44,086 bases of DNA from Pediococcus damnosus (lineage in GTDB: Bacteria; Bacillota; Bacilli; Lactobacillales; Lactobacillaceae): positions 3,089 through 47,174 of the forward strand of contig NZ_JQBD01000011.1 in NCBI RefSeq assembly GCF_001437255.1. The letters are read 5' to 3'. Below the pieces are notes generated by a model. The model did no database searches, was not told the origin of the DNA, and was given only the letters and a program-made list of their open reading frames with translations. Position 1 is the stretch's first letter. Each line of letters begins with the position of its first letter. Of the stretch, positions 36,963-43,989 are shown one piece after another. The position numbers and the translations under genes are program-made.

Positions 36963-37889
36963 ATAAAAACAAAAGCTTATATCAACACAATGAAGGGGTT
37001 TCTAATTGGAATTGCTTTAGTCATTCCCGGGCTCTCAGGCAGTATGTTCGCTGTTGTTGTTGGTTTATACGAAAAAATGGTTGAAGCAATTTCTACATTT
37101 CGCGCAAAACCGGGCAAAAACATCAAATTTTTATTGCCCATTATGGTAGGAGCGGTAGTCGGTGTGCTAGCATCGACTAAACTTGTGTTGTGGTTATGTG
37201 AACAATTTCCAGTGATGAGTTATGGATTCTTTATTGGTTTGGTCATTGGGGTGCTGCCATTCGTTTACAAAAAAATCCGTCAGCAACATCTAAATTTGCT
37301 GGATTTTGCCCTTATTATTTTCGGGTTTGCTTTCATTATGCTTGTCAGCCATCAAGGTACTGACAGTGGGAGTGATTTTATAGCTTTGACACATTTGAAT
37401 AGTTTGTCAGATTGGGGAACAATTGCATTTGCCGGATTTTTTGCAGTTTCGATGATGATGGTTCCTGGTATTTCTGGGGCCGTGATGCTCATGATGGTGA
37501 ATCAATATGGAACGATTTATAATTCAGTTGCCAAACTTTTGGATACTTTCATGTTCCTATTGGTCGGTAAATTCGATCAAGCAAGATCGGCTTTTTCTTC
37601 CGTATTGATTTTACTGCCATTTATTATCGGAGCTGCTGTGGGCGTTATGCTGATGGCGAAAGCTCTCCATTATTTGCTAAAACGTTACTCACATCAAGTT
37701 TACTGTGCGGTGTTAGGAATTATCGTTGCCGGAATTTGGATTTTGGCGGAACTCGCTATTAAAGGGGCAGCGAACAGTGTCCAAAGTAGTGGATCATGGA
37801 TTGGCGTGATTTTAGCGTTGGTCATCTTTATTGTGATTGGGACGTTAGCAACTGTGTTTCTTGATAAACAAGAGGTGGCAGATGAATGA
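36963..37889 (+). CDS. DUF368 membrane protein, possible non-canonical AUA start
   Basis: A membrane protein of about 300 residues with eight or more hydrophobic segments. The paired motifs GIALVIPGLSGS and MMVPGISGAVMLM are the hallmark of DUF368, some members of which have been linked to polyprenyl-phosphate (lipid carrier) recycling. The first ATG is at 36990 and has no ribosome site. GAGGT (36951-36955) lies 7 nt before an in-frame ATA at 36963, which would add nine residues (IKTKAYINT). I list that start as likely but unproven. The gene follows the acetyltransferase by 16 bp. Confidence 0.8.
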   Translation: MKTKAYINTMKGFLIGIALVIPGLSGSMFAVVVGLYEKMVEAISTFRAKPGKNIKFLLPIMVGAVVGVLASTKLVLWLCEQFPVMSYGFFIGLVIGVLPFVYKKIRQQHLNLLDFALIIFGFAFIMLVSHQGTDSGSDFIALTHLNSLSDWGTIAFAGFFAVSMMMVPGISGAVMLMMVNQYGTIYNSVAKLLDTFMFLLVGKFDQARSAFSSVLILLPFIIGAAVGVMLMAKALHYLLKRYSHQVYCAVLGIIVAGIWILAELAIKGAANSVQSSGSWIGVILALVIFIVIGTLATVFLDKQEVADE

Positions 37890-37944
37890 TTCTGCATTTA
37901 AAAGCTGTTGGCCAAATAGGTAACGGCTTTATTTTTAAATTTGC

Positions 37945-37959
37945 TTGTAAGCGCTTGCT
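37945..37959 (+). promoter_or_regulatory. cre (CcpA) site ahead of arsR
   Basis: TTGTAAGCGCTTGCT matches WTGNAANCGNWNNCW at every fixed position. It lies just upstream of a candidate TTGAAA -35 (37964-37969), so it should bring the arsR/ohyA region under carbon control. Confidence 0.7.
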
Positions 37960-37991
37960 ATGATTGAAAAAGCATGTTACTCTATTCATAG

Positions 37992-38007
37992 ATTTAAATA
38001 TTTAAAT
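37992..38007 (+). promoter_or_regulatory. Palindromic operator of the ArsR-family regulator
   Basis: ATTTAAATATTTAAAT is a perfect 16-bp palindrome, extended by ATA and TAT on either side with one mismatched pair. It lies 20 bp ahead of the arsR start, where ArsR-family repressors usually bind their own promoter. Confidence 0.6.
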
Positions 38008-38027
38008 GTATAGATAGAGGTGAGCCT

Positions 38028-38360
38028 ATGGGAGAGGTAACAATGGAACCGAAACAAAAGGCAGCTTTGGATGAATTCATTAATGATCTGGATATTTTAA
38101 ATGCGTTGGCTGACAAACATCGACAAAGAATCATCATTTTGCTGGGATCTCGTTTAAAACAGGGCATGACCGTTAGTGAGTTGACCTCACAACTGGATAT
38201 TTCTCAACCGGCCGTATCGCATCATTTAAAAATTTTGCGTTCAGTTCACATGGTGGATTCAACGCGAAATGGGCTGGAAAATAACTACTTTTTAACGTTG
38301 GATGATACTTTGGATCGATTGGAAAGAATCGTGAAATTAATTAGAGAATCAAATGCGTAG
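38028..38360 (+). CDS. ArsR-family transcriptional regulator
   Basis: A 110-aa winged helix-turn-helix protein; the recognition helix region is LTSQLDISQPAVSHHLKILR (about residues 51-70). There are no Cys residues and no classical metal-binding ELCVCDL box, so it probably senses something other than arsenic or cadmium. Two in-frame ATG codons, 38028 and 38043, each have a good site (AGAGGTGAG; GAGAGGT). It lies 77 bp ahead of the oleate hydratase gene on the same strand and is a likely regulator of it. Confidence 0.88.
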   Translation: MGEVTMEPKQKAALDEFINDLDILNALADKHRQRIIILLGSRLKQGMTVSELTSQLDISQPAVSHHLKILRSVHMVDSTRNGLENNYFLTLDDTLDRLERIVKLIRESNA

Positions 38361-38437
38361 TTTATAAATGAAGTCATTAAACTAACCGGGTTAGGAGTTT
38401 AGCGACGAGACATTAACAGTGAATAGGAGACGATATA

Positions 38438-40114
38438 ATGGCAAAAGCATATATGATTGGAACTGGGATCGGTAATTTAGCAGCAGGAATTTATTTAATT
38501 CGTGACGGTGGCTGGAGTGGCGACCAAATCACAATGTTTGGGCTAGAAAAACATGGGGCAAACGATGGCGCTAAAGTTACAGATTACGAAAAAGAATATG
38601 GCAATCCAAAACTAGGAAATAGTAAAGGCTATCTCGCAAAGGGTGGTCGGATGCTTAACGAAGAAACTTATGAGAACCTGTGGGATGTTTTACGATCAGT
38701 TCCTTCTTTGGACAATCCAGGACAGTCAGTGACAGATGATATTTTGAACTTTGATCATGCTCATCCTACCCATGATGTTGCCCGTTTGATGGATAGTTTA
38801 GATGGTATTCGTAATAAGGGTGATCAAAAAGATTACAATCATATGCAGTTTAATAATCAAGACCGCATGTTATTGACCAAACTGATGATGATGCCAGAAT
38901 CAAAAGAGTCGCAATTAAACGACGTTAGCATTGAACAATGGTTTGCTAAGAGTCCGCATATCTTTACGACTAACTTCTGGCACATGTGGCAAACTACCTT
39001 TGCGTTTAAGAAGGAAAGCTCGGCCATGGAATTACGTCGCTATATGAACCGTATGATTTTGGAGTTTAGTCGGATCAATACACTTGAAGGAGTCACGCGG
39101 ACCCCTTATAACCAATATGAGAGTATTATTGTTCCAATGCGTAAGTATTTGAAGGACCATGGTGTTAACTTTATCGATAATCGTAAAATTACGGAATTTG
39201 TTTTTAAAGACACCGCGTTACGCGATGACATTGTAGTAACTGGCCTGAAGTATGAAGAAGTAGATAATGATAATAAGGCTGGTGAAATTGAAGTCGGCGA
39301 GAACGACTTTGTCTTTGATACCAATGGTTCCATTACGGACAGTTCTTCTATTGGCGATCTAGATACACCAATTAAGGAAAACATGGAGTATGCGCCAAGT
39401 GCAGCGCTTTGGAAACAGGCTACGGAGCATTTCTATAATTTAGGAAATCCAGATAAGTTCTTTGCAGATCGTAAGCAAAGTGAGTGGTTGAGTTTTACAA
39501 TTACGACTGACAACCATTTTTTGTTGAATGAAATTTCAAGGATTACACAACAGGAGCCAGGTAATGCATTGAATACTTGGATTGATAGTAGTAATCTATT
39601 ATCAATTGTTGTCCATCATCAACCTCATTTCCATGCCCAAAAAGAAAATGAAACGGTATTCTGGGGATATGCTATGTATCCACGACGTAATGGGGACTAT
39701 GTAGACAAGCCATTTATCGAGATGACTGGAAAAGAGATGTTGCAGGAACTCTTAGGCCATTTAGCAGCAGTTGATCCGGCTCGGGATAACATTGCTGATC
39801 ATACTGAAGAGATTATGGACAGTGTTGTAAATGTGATTCCTGCATACATGCCTTATGCCAGTGCTCTGTTTAACAGACGTGCTGTGGGTGATCGTCCAGA
39901 TGTTGTGCCCAAGAATTCGAAAAACTTGGCGTTTATCAGTCAATTTGCAGAAATGCCATTTGACATGGTCTTCACAGAGCAGTATTCATTTAGATGTGCA
40001 CAAATTGCTGTCTATCACTTTATGGGACTTCCAGATAGTGAATTGACACCATTGCATCATTATGAAAAGCAACCAAAGGTTTTAGCAAAAGCAACTAAAA
40101 CAATGTTTAGATAA
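38438..40114 (+). CDS. ohyA: Oleate hydratase (myosin-cross-reactive antigen family)
   Basis: A 558-aa FAD-dependent fatty acid hydratase that adds water to the cis-9 double bond of unsaturated fatty acids such as oleic and linoleic acid, a detoxifying reaction common in lactobacilli. The FAD motif MIGTGIGNLAAGIYLIRDGGW is at the N-terminus, followed by GYLAKGGRML with the family glutamate region (NEETYENLWDVL), and NFWHMWQTTFAF. It resembles the L. plantarum form, lacking the N-terminal extension of other hydratases. GGAGACGATATA precedes the ATG. A second copy starts at 43990 but is cut short. Confidence 0.93.
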   Translation: MAKAYMIGTGIGNLAAGIYLIRDGGWSGDQITMFGLEKHGANDGAKVTDYEKEYGNPKLGNSKGYLAKGGRMLNEETYENLWDVLRSVPSLDNPGQSVTDDILNFDHAHPTHDVARLMDSLDGIRNKGDQKDYNHMQFNNQDRMLLTKLMMMPESKESQLNDVSIEQWFAKSPHIFTTNFWHMWQTTFAFKKESSAMELRRYMNRMILEFSRINTLEGVTRTPYNQYESIIVPMRKYLKDHGVNFIDNRKITEFVFKDTALRDDIVVTGLKYEEVDNDNKAGEIEVGENDFVFDTNGSITDSSSIGDLDTPIKENMEYAPSAALWKQATEHFYNLGNPDKFFADRKQSEWLSFTITTDNHFLLNEISRITQQEPGNALNTWIDSSNLLSIVVHHQPHFHAQKENETVFWGYAMYPRRNGDYVDKPFIEMTGKEMLQELLGHLAAVDPARDNIADHTEEIMDSVVNVIPAYMPYASALFNRRAVGDRPDVVPKNSKNLAFISQFAEMPFDMVFTEQYSFRCAQIAVYHFMGLPDSELTPLHHYEKQPKVLAKATKTMFR

Positions 40115-40126
40115 AGGTTTAGATAA

Positions 40127-40166
40127 GCAAAAAGGTTATGATCTTAGAGGTCATAACCTTTTTTGC
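40127..40166. terminator. Bidirectional terminator between ohyA and the LicD gene
   Basis: A stem GCAAAAAGGTTATGA / TCATAACCTTTTTTGC with a 9-nt loop; A and T tracts on both sides serve both convergent genes. Confidence 0.85.
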
Positions 40167-40167
40167 T

Positions 40168-40980
40168 TTATTTAATGTGTTTACCATTTACGATTAAGAT
40201 GTCCACATGTTTTTCTTTTTGATCACGTTCTGGCGGTAACTTCATGTAATCATCGTACATACGGGTCAGAATTCGATCATAGGCTTCAGGAATCTTGACC
40301 TGAATATTTTCAAACTGATGGGTAACCAATTCAGAAATTTCGGCTTGATTTAAAACTTCCTTATCGTAGGCATATTGAGACGCATAATTTTTATAATGAT
40401 GAAAAGGTTCTTTATTATACAAACGCATGATATTTTCGCGTTTCTCTTTCAGCTTGGCAACCGACATGTAATGATCAAGATCATTTGTTTCAGGATCTTT
40501 GCGGAAAGGTGTTTGGATAATATTATAGCCCAGGCGTAGTAAAATTCGGGCGTCAAAATAGCGGAAGCGATTATAAACAGCGCGACGAATTTCAGGTTGT
40601 CGAGGAACTTTGTCAAAGGGAAAAATATCTACAAACACGCCTTTGCGCGCGTCATTGACATTGTTTCGTTCTTTAATATAAGTATCAGTATCAAGAATTT
40701 TCATATAGCTGAATGCGAAGTTGGGATCTGTATCCGCCGTTTGCATGAAGTAGTGAGTATTTTGAAGAAGCGCAGGCGTGAGCGAAGCAAACTTATCGTA
40801 ATCATCGCGACGCATGCCAATATCAACGTCGTCGTCCCAAGGGATGAAGCCGTTATGACGGATTGCTCCTAAAAGTGAGCCGCCAATTAAAAAATAATTA
40901 ATGTGGTGAGCATCACAAATAGCAGCCACTTTTTTTAAAGTATTTAGTTCAATGCGATGTAATTCGCTAATTTGCGACAT
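40168..40980 (-). CDS. LicD-family phosphotransferase
   Basis: A 270-aa nucleotidyltransferase-fold protein. The motif IGGSLLGAIRHNGFIPWDDDVD (about residues 32-53) is the LicD signature, with the metal-binding Asp residues in DDDVD. LicD proteins transfer phosphocholine or similar groups, or phospho-ribitol, to surface glycans and teichoic acids. There are no choline uptake or activation genes here, so the group transferred is unknown. It stands alone on the minus strand. Confidence 0.88.
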   Translation of the reverse strand: MSQISELHRIELNTLKKVAAICDAHHINYFLIGGSLLGAIRHNGFIPWDDDVDIGMRRDDYDKFASLTPALLQNTHYFMQTADTDPNFAFSYMKILDTDTYIKERNNVNDARKGVFVDIFPFDKVPRQPEIRRAVYNRFRYFDARILLRLGYNIIQTPFRKDPETNDLDHYMSVAKLKEKRENIMRLYNKEPFHHYKNYASQYAYDKEVLNQAEISELVTHQFENIQVKIPEAYDRILTRMYDDYMKLPPERDQKEKHVDILIVNGKHIK

Positions 40981-41047
40981 ACAAAATACCCCCAGATTTC
41001 CTAATACCTTAAGTTTACACTGTCAGAGGACGGTATGCCAACTTGAT

Positions 41048-41212
41048 TTACTTACGAGTGAATATATGCCATAAATTGATGGTGGCTTCTAATAGCATCC
41101 CGATGGCCATCATATACATTGCAATCATGTTTTGATGTACGAAAACGAAATAAGTTAAAATCAAATAGAAAACAAAAAATAAAACTGCTGTTAATTTTGA
41201 ATTACCAGTCAT
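41048..41212 (-). CDS. Small membrane protein, 54 aa
   Basis: A short frame with a strong GGAGG site 7 nt ahead of its ATG at 41212. The protein has two hydrophobic segments (about residues 8-25 and 29-42) with a short turn and a basic end (FTRK). I do not recognise the family. The site, composition and the intergenic position make a real gene likely. It lies 67 bp upstream of the LicD gene on the same strand and could be cotranscribed with it. Confidence 0.7.
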   Translation of the reverse strand: MTGNSKLTAVLFFVFYLILTYFVFVHQNMIAMYMMAIGMLLEATINLWHIFTRK

Positions 41213-41346
41213 AATTGAACCTCCTATGTAAATGTATTTAAATCTATTCTAGTTTAAAATGATTCTAATTTCCAGAAGATATTGAAAACGATCAAACTAA
41301 TTTATAAATTTTTCTAAATATGTAGGTTCAATCAGGTGTTTTTCGG

Positions 41347-41375
41347 TTGACAATTTTTGGGCCAACCTTTATCAT
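41347..41375 (+). promoter_or_regulatory. Promoter of the 49-aa gene
   Basis: TTGACA (41347-41352), exactly 17 bp, TATCAT (41370-41375), a near-consensus sigma-A promoter. Confidence 0.7.
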
Positions 41376-41424
41376 TGGTATCTAGATTAGGTTTTAAATG
41401 CGAAGAATCGTGGAGGATTTTACA

Positions 41425-41574
41425 ATGAGAAAAACCAAAAATGCGTTGTTAGAATATTTGCTTAAGAATGTCCAGAATGCTGATCTTGTTAATAAGTTAT
41501 TGGTCACAATGGTTTCTCGTGGTCAAATTGCCTTGGTTCCAGCAACTAATTCAGCATCACAACCACGGAAGTAA
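41425..41574 (+). CDS. Small hypothetical protein, 49 aa
   Basis: A short frame with a good GTGGAGG site 8 nt before the ATG and a strong promoter 50 bp upstream. The product is basic (MRKTKNALLEYLLKNVQ), probably helical at its N-terminal half and extended at the end (NSASQPRK). No family is recognised. It ends 41 bp upstream of ssrA and has no terminator, so its transcript may read into ssrA. Confidence 0.65.
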   Translation: MRKTKNALLEYLLKNVQNADLVNKLLVTMVSRGQIALVPATNSASQPRK

Positions 41575-41592
41575 ACGTATCGAGGCTGTCTG

Positions 41593-41601
41593 TGGTATAG
41601 T
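41593..41601 (+). promoter_or_regulatory. Candidate ssrA promoter (extended -10)
   Basis: TGGTATAGT is an extended -10 (TATAGT 41596-41601) 15 bp ahead of the mature tmRNA 5' end. No convincing -35 is seen. Confidence 0.5.
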
Positions 41602-41615
41602 GATGGTAGTGTTAT

Positions 41616-41983
41616 GGGGTCGTTATGGATTCGACAGGTATAGGTTGAGTCTGGATTGCGTTTCGTAGGTTACGTCTACGTAAAAACGTTCAGTTTAATT
41701 ATAACTGCAAAAAATAATAACAATTCTTACGCTTTAGCTGCTTAATTACAGCTTAGTGTAGATCTGCCTGGCATCGTCCATGTGTTAGATACAGGTCTTA
41801 AATTAAGTGGACTTACGCAACTTGCTCCCATCTGAAGTGAGTTGAAGAGACTAATCAGATTAGCTAATCAAGAGAACCTGGCCATACGGTGTTTTGGTTA
41901 GTGAAACTTAAATAGTATGACTATGAACGTAGATATCCGGGTGGCAATATGCTTGGACGCGGGTTCGATCCCCGCCGACTCCA
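41616..41983 (+). ncRNA. ssrA: Transfer-messenger RNA (tmRNA)
   Basis: tmRNA frees stalled ribosomes and tags the unfinished proteins for proteolysis. The 5' end GGGGTCG pairs with CGACTCC at the 3' end to form the tRNA-like acceptor, and the T arm GCGGG-TTCGATC-CCCGC is present. The tag frame is at 41707-41745: resume codon GCA, peptide AKNNNNSYALAA, stop TAA, as in L. plantarum. Length is about 368 nt; CCA is not encoded. The protein partner SmpB and the nuclease RNase R are at 12.4-15.2 kb, and ClpP at the window start. Confidence 0.97.
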
Positions 41984-41989
41984 TTAAAT

Positions 41990-42047
41990 AACAAAAAGGT
42001 TGATACTGGTAAGTGTATATCACTTATTGGTATCAACCTTTTTGTTT
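41990..42047 (+). terminator. Terminator after ssrA
   Basis: A long stem AACAAAAAGGTTGATAC / GTATCAACCTTTTTGTT enclosing GTAAGTG / CACTTAT, with a T-rich end; symmetric enough to act on both strands. Confidence 0.88.
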
Positions 42048-42115
42048 TATAGATTTTTAAGTAGAGGTAATTTTTATAAAAATTGGTGGTTATCAATTTA
42101 GGTTCAATTTGGGAA

Positions 42116-42382
42116 CTAATGTAATGCAGTACAAAAGGTAATTATTCCAAGAAAAATTCCAGGGACATTTGCAATGATAATCGGCCAATCCTTAGCAGGT
42201 TTGAAGTATCCATAGATAGTCCAAACGATACAGTTTAGGGCCGCAACCAAAGGCTGAATAGGATTACCATAATTTCCGTTCAAGTTTGCAATGATTTGGG
42301 GGATATAGGATACGTACATTAAAACAGATAATCCGGACGCAATTCGTCCGATAATTTGGATTAGCTTACTTTCTTCTTTCAT
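42116..42382 (-). CDS. SemiSWEET-type sugar transporter (PQ-loop family)
   Basis: An 88-aa protein with three membrane helices, the size of bacterial SemiSWEETs that dimerise to form a sugar uniporter. The first helix holds the PQ motif in YVSYIPQIIANL, and the second has the CIVWTIYGY pattern; Asn and Trp near the pore (NVPGI) agree. The ATG at 42382 follows GGAGG; an upstream in-frame GTG precedes that site and is rejected. It is a single gene on the minus strand after ssrA. Substrate cannot be read. Confidence 0.85.
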   Translation of the reverse strand: MKEESKLIQIIGRIASGLSVLMYVSYIPQIIANLNGNYGNPIQPLVAALNCIVWTIYGYFKPAKDWPIIIANVPGIFLGIITFCTALH

Positions 42383-42694
42383 AAAATATTCCTCCAGTCT
42401 CACTATTTATAGTTTCCATCATAAAAAATTAGAATTACTGATACGCTAGCAATAACGTAATTGCCAGCATTAAAATTGAGCAATTCATTTTTTGTGGTTG
42501 TATTCTATAATAAATTTAAGTAAAATACAAAACATTGTACTTATAATTTTGATAAAAATATTAAAGCTGGCTTTAATGTTTGGCGATCAAAAAAATTCAA
42601 AATAAAAACTGGAATTAGATATTCACTAATTCCAGACAGAGGACGTTTAAATTTAATTTGCCAGGTCGCTTAACGTATATTTAAAGGCTAAAGA
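42383..42694. other. Intergenic region upstream of the SemiSWEET gene
   Basis: A 312-bp AT-rich stretch without a gene. It holds a terminator for the upstream minus-strand gene (42604-42635), an 18-bp perfect palindrome ATTAAAGC-TG-GCTTTAAT (42560-42577), and a possible minus-strand promoter (TTTTGT, 17 bp, TATAGA) near 42511-42539. Confidence 0.45.
42604..42635 (-). terminator. Terminator after the 120-aa membrane protein gene
   Basis: On the minus strand CTGGAATTAG / CTAATTCCAG with a 7-nt loop, then T5A. It lies 60 bp beyond the stop codon. Confidence 0.8.
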
Positions 42695-43057
42695 CTATAC
42701 AGCTAATTTTCGATTTATTGATAGATGCCAAATGAAAAATCCAGCGCCAATAATGAATCCAAGCCAAGACCAAATTAGTAAATCACTATAATTTCCTGCA
42801 CCTGACAGGCCAATTATTAAGATTAGAATTGAGAAGATAAGATTTGTAATATCAGCGCCAAGTTTTTTTGAATTTCTAGTGGCAAGGTAAACAATTCCCA
42901 TAATAATATACAAGAAAGCGACTAGAACACCATTTGTACCAGATGTATGAATATTACCCTCTAAAGCATTAGCCATTCCAGCGGCCATTGATTGAAATAT
43001 AATAAAAACGGCAAGGACGAGCATAAGAATACCAATTACTAACTTTGTTGTCTTCAT
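42695..43057 (-). CDS. Small four-helix membrane protein, 120 aa
   Basis: The protein has four hydrophobic segments (about residues 6-27, 43-60, 70-86, 91-110) and short loops, an N-terminal KTTK and a basic end (NRKLAV). It resembles small uncharacterised membrane proteins common in lactobacilli (DUF4064-like at most). AAGGAG precedes the ATG. It lies 47 bp downstream of the acidic-protein gene and the two are probably cotranscribed. Function unknown. Confidence 0.75.
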   Translation of the reverse strand: MKTTKLVIGILMLVLAVFIIFQSMAAGMANALEGNIHTSGTNGVLVAFLYIIMGIVYLATRNSKKLGADITNLIFSILILIIGLSGAGNYSDLLIWSWLGFIIGAGFFIWHLSINRKLAV

Positions 43058-43104
43058 GTCAATTCTCCTTGATGTGGCTTCTGTTGGTTCTGATTTTTAT
43101 AATC

Positions 43105-43377
43105 TCATTCATGATCTAACTCTTCGTTAACTGCTTCCTTATTAGCTTCTTCATTAATAATATCTTCGGGTTCAGCATGCAAAATGTGATCCAAATTATC
43201 TTCTTCTAGGACAATGTTTTCCTTTGGTTTCAAAACTGAATCTGGGGTGTTCTTAGGTGATTCTTCATTAGGTTCCATTGGATTATCATTTTGCTCGTCG
43301 TAACTCATATTGCTGTCAGGCGCACCACGGCGCTTTTCTTCTTGTTTAAAAGTATCTTTAATTTGATCATCATGCAT
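43105..43377 (-). CDS. Acidic, probably disordered protein, 90 aa
   Basis: The product is rich in Glu, Asp, Asn and Pro, with a net charge strongly negative, no membrane segment and no Cys. Repeated short patterns (NEES, NEEANKEAVNEE) suggest an unfolded tail-like protein. I use ATG 43377, with GGATGTGA just upstream; a longer frame to 43446 lacks a site. No family recognised. It is probably in an operon with the downstream membrane protein gene. Confidence 0.6.
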   Translation of the reverse strand: MHDDQIKDTFKQEEKRRGAPDSNMSYDEQNDNPMEPNEESPKNTPDSVLKPKENIVLEEDNLDHILHAEPEDIINEEANKEAVNEELDHE

Positions 43378-43509
43378 ATTGGTCACATCCTTAGTTAAAT
43401 TTTTGGGGCTATCACCACTATATAAGTTTCCTGATAGCGGTTGCAAATGTTGTGCTTATTTCTTTGTCTGAAGGTTTAGCAAGGCCGTTTTTGGCAAAAA
43501 ATTTGCCAC

Positions 43510-43581
43510 TTGAATCTAAGCTAAAGGTGAGGGGATAAGTTAGATTCAAAAATGAGGATTTAGGATTATAATCGAATCTAA
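43510..43581. repeat. Three GAATCTAA motifs, two forming an inverted repeat
   Basis: TTGAATCTAA (43510-43519) and TTAGATTCAA (43540-43549) are perfect inverted copies 20 bp apart; a further CGAATCTAA lies at 43573-43581. They precede the promoter of the 42-aa gene and may be a regulator site or hairpin. Confidence 0.5.
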
Positions 43582-43599
43582 AATTATTCCTAACAGCTA

Positions 43600-43627
43600 T
43601 TGCGTTTTTTCACGATAGCTTTATAAT
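43600..43627 (+). promoter_or_regulatory. Promoter of the 42-aa gene
   Basis: TTGCGT (43600-43605), 16 bp, TATAAT (43622-43627). Confidence 0.65.
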
Positions 43628-43645
43628 GGACATGAAATGTAGATA

Positions 43646-43660
43646 ATGGAAGCGCTTAAA
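43646..43660 (+). promoter_or_regulatory. Candidate cre site in the 42-aa gene leader
   Basis: ATGGAAGCGCTTAAA fits WTGNAANCGNWNNCW with one mismatch. It lies about 12-26 nt after the expected transcription start, the usual place for CcpA repression. Confidence 0.55.
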
Positions 43661-43712
43661 TTATTACGCTTATAACCTGACATTTCACTAATTTAAGGAG
43701 GGAGTCATCAGC

Positions 43713-43841
43713 ATGAATGATAAATTAGTTTGTTTAGGTATTACCGCTGGTTTACTTACGGTGGGCGTTTTGTATCTTGCTAAAAAGACTGGTTTTTTTG
43801 AAGATGATCGTCATTTGTATGATGAATTTGAATCACGTTAG
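43713..43841 (+). CDS. Small single-span membrane protein, 42 aa
   Basis: A short frame with a very strong AAGGAGGGAG site (43695-43704) and a good promoter. The product has one hydrophobic helix (about residues 5-20, VCLGITAGLLTVGVLYL), then KK and an acidic end (EDDRHLYDEFESR). No family recognised. A cre-like site in its leader predicts repression on glucose. It ends 148 bp ahead of the broken second oleate hydratase gene. Confidence 0.7.
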   Translation: MNDKLVCLGITAGLLTVGVLYLAKKTGFFEDDRHLYDEFESR

Positions 43842-43989
43842 TTTGTTGTAAAAAATTTAAGATTGATTAATATCTTGTAATGTAGCTAAAAAGGCCGATA
43901 TTTGTTTACTATAAAGATGACGTTGTTCGTAGGATTGATATAGATACCTTTTTAAACACACTTGATAAATAACAATTGGGGGAATTATT

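Larger units (their letters stand above)
43378..43712. other. Divergent regulatory region between the acidic-protein gene and the 42-aa gene
   Basis: This 335-bp stretch holds GAATCTAA repeats (43510-43581), a good plus-strand promoter (43600-43627) and a cre-like site (43646-43660). No gene is seen in it. Confidence 0.55.

Noticed and set aside
38028-38360. Arsenic or cadmium sensing by the ArsR-family protein
   Set aside because: The protein has no cysteine and no metal-binding ELCVCDL box.
41908-42096. A 62-codon minus-strand frame
   Set aside because: It lies over the 3' end of ssrA and its terminator; its sequence is the complement of the tRNA-like T arm.
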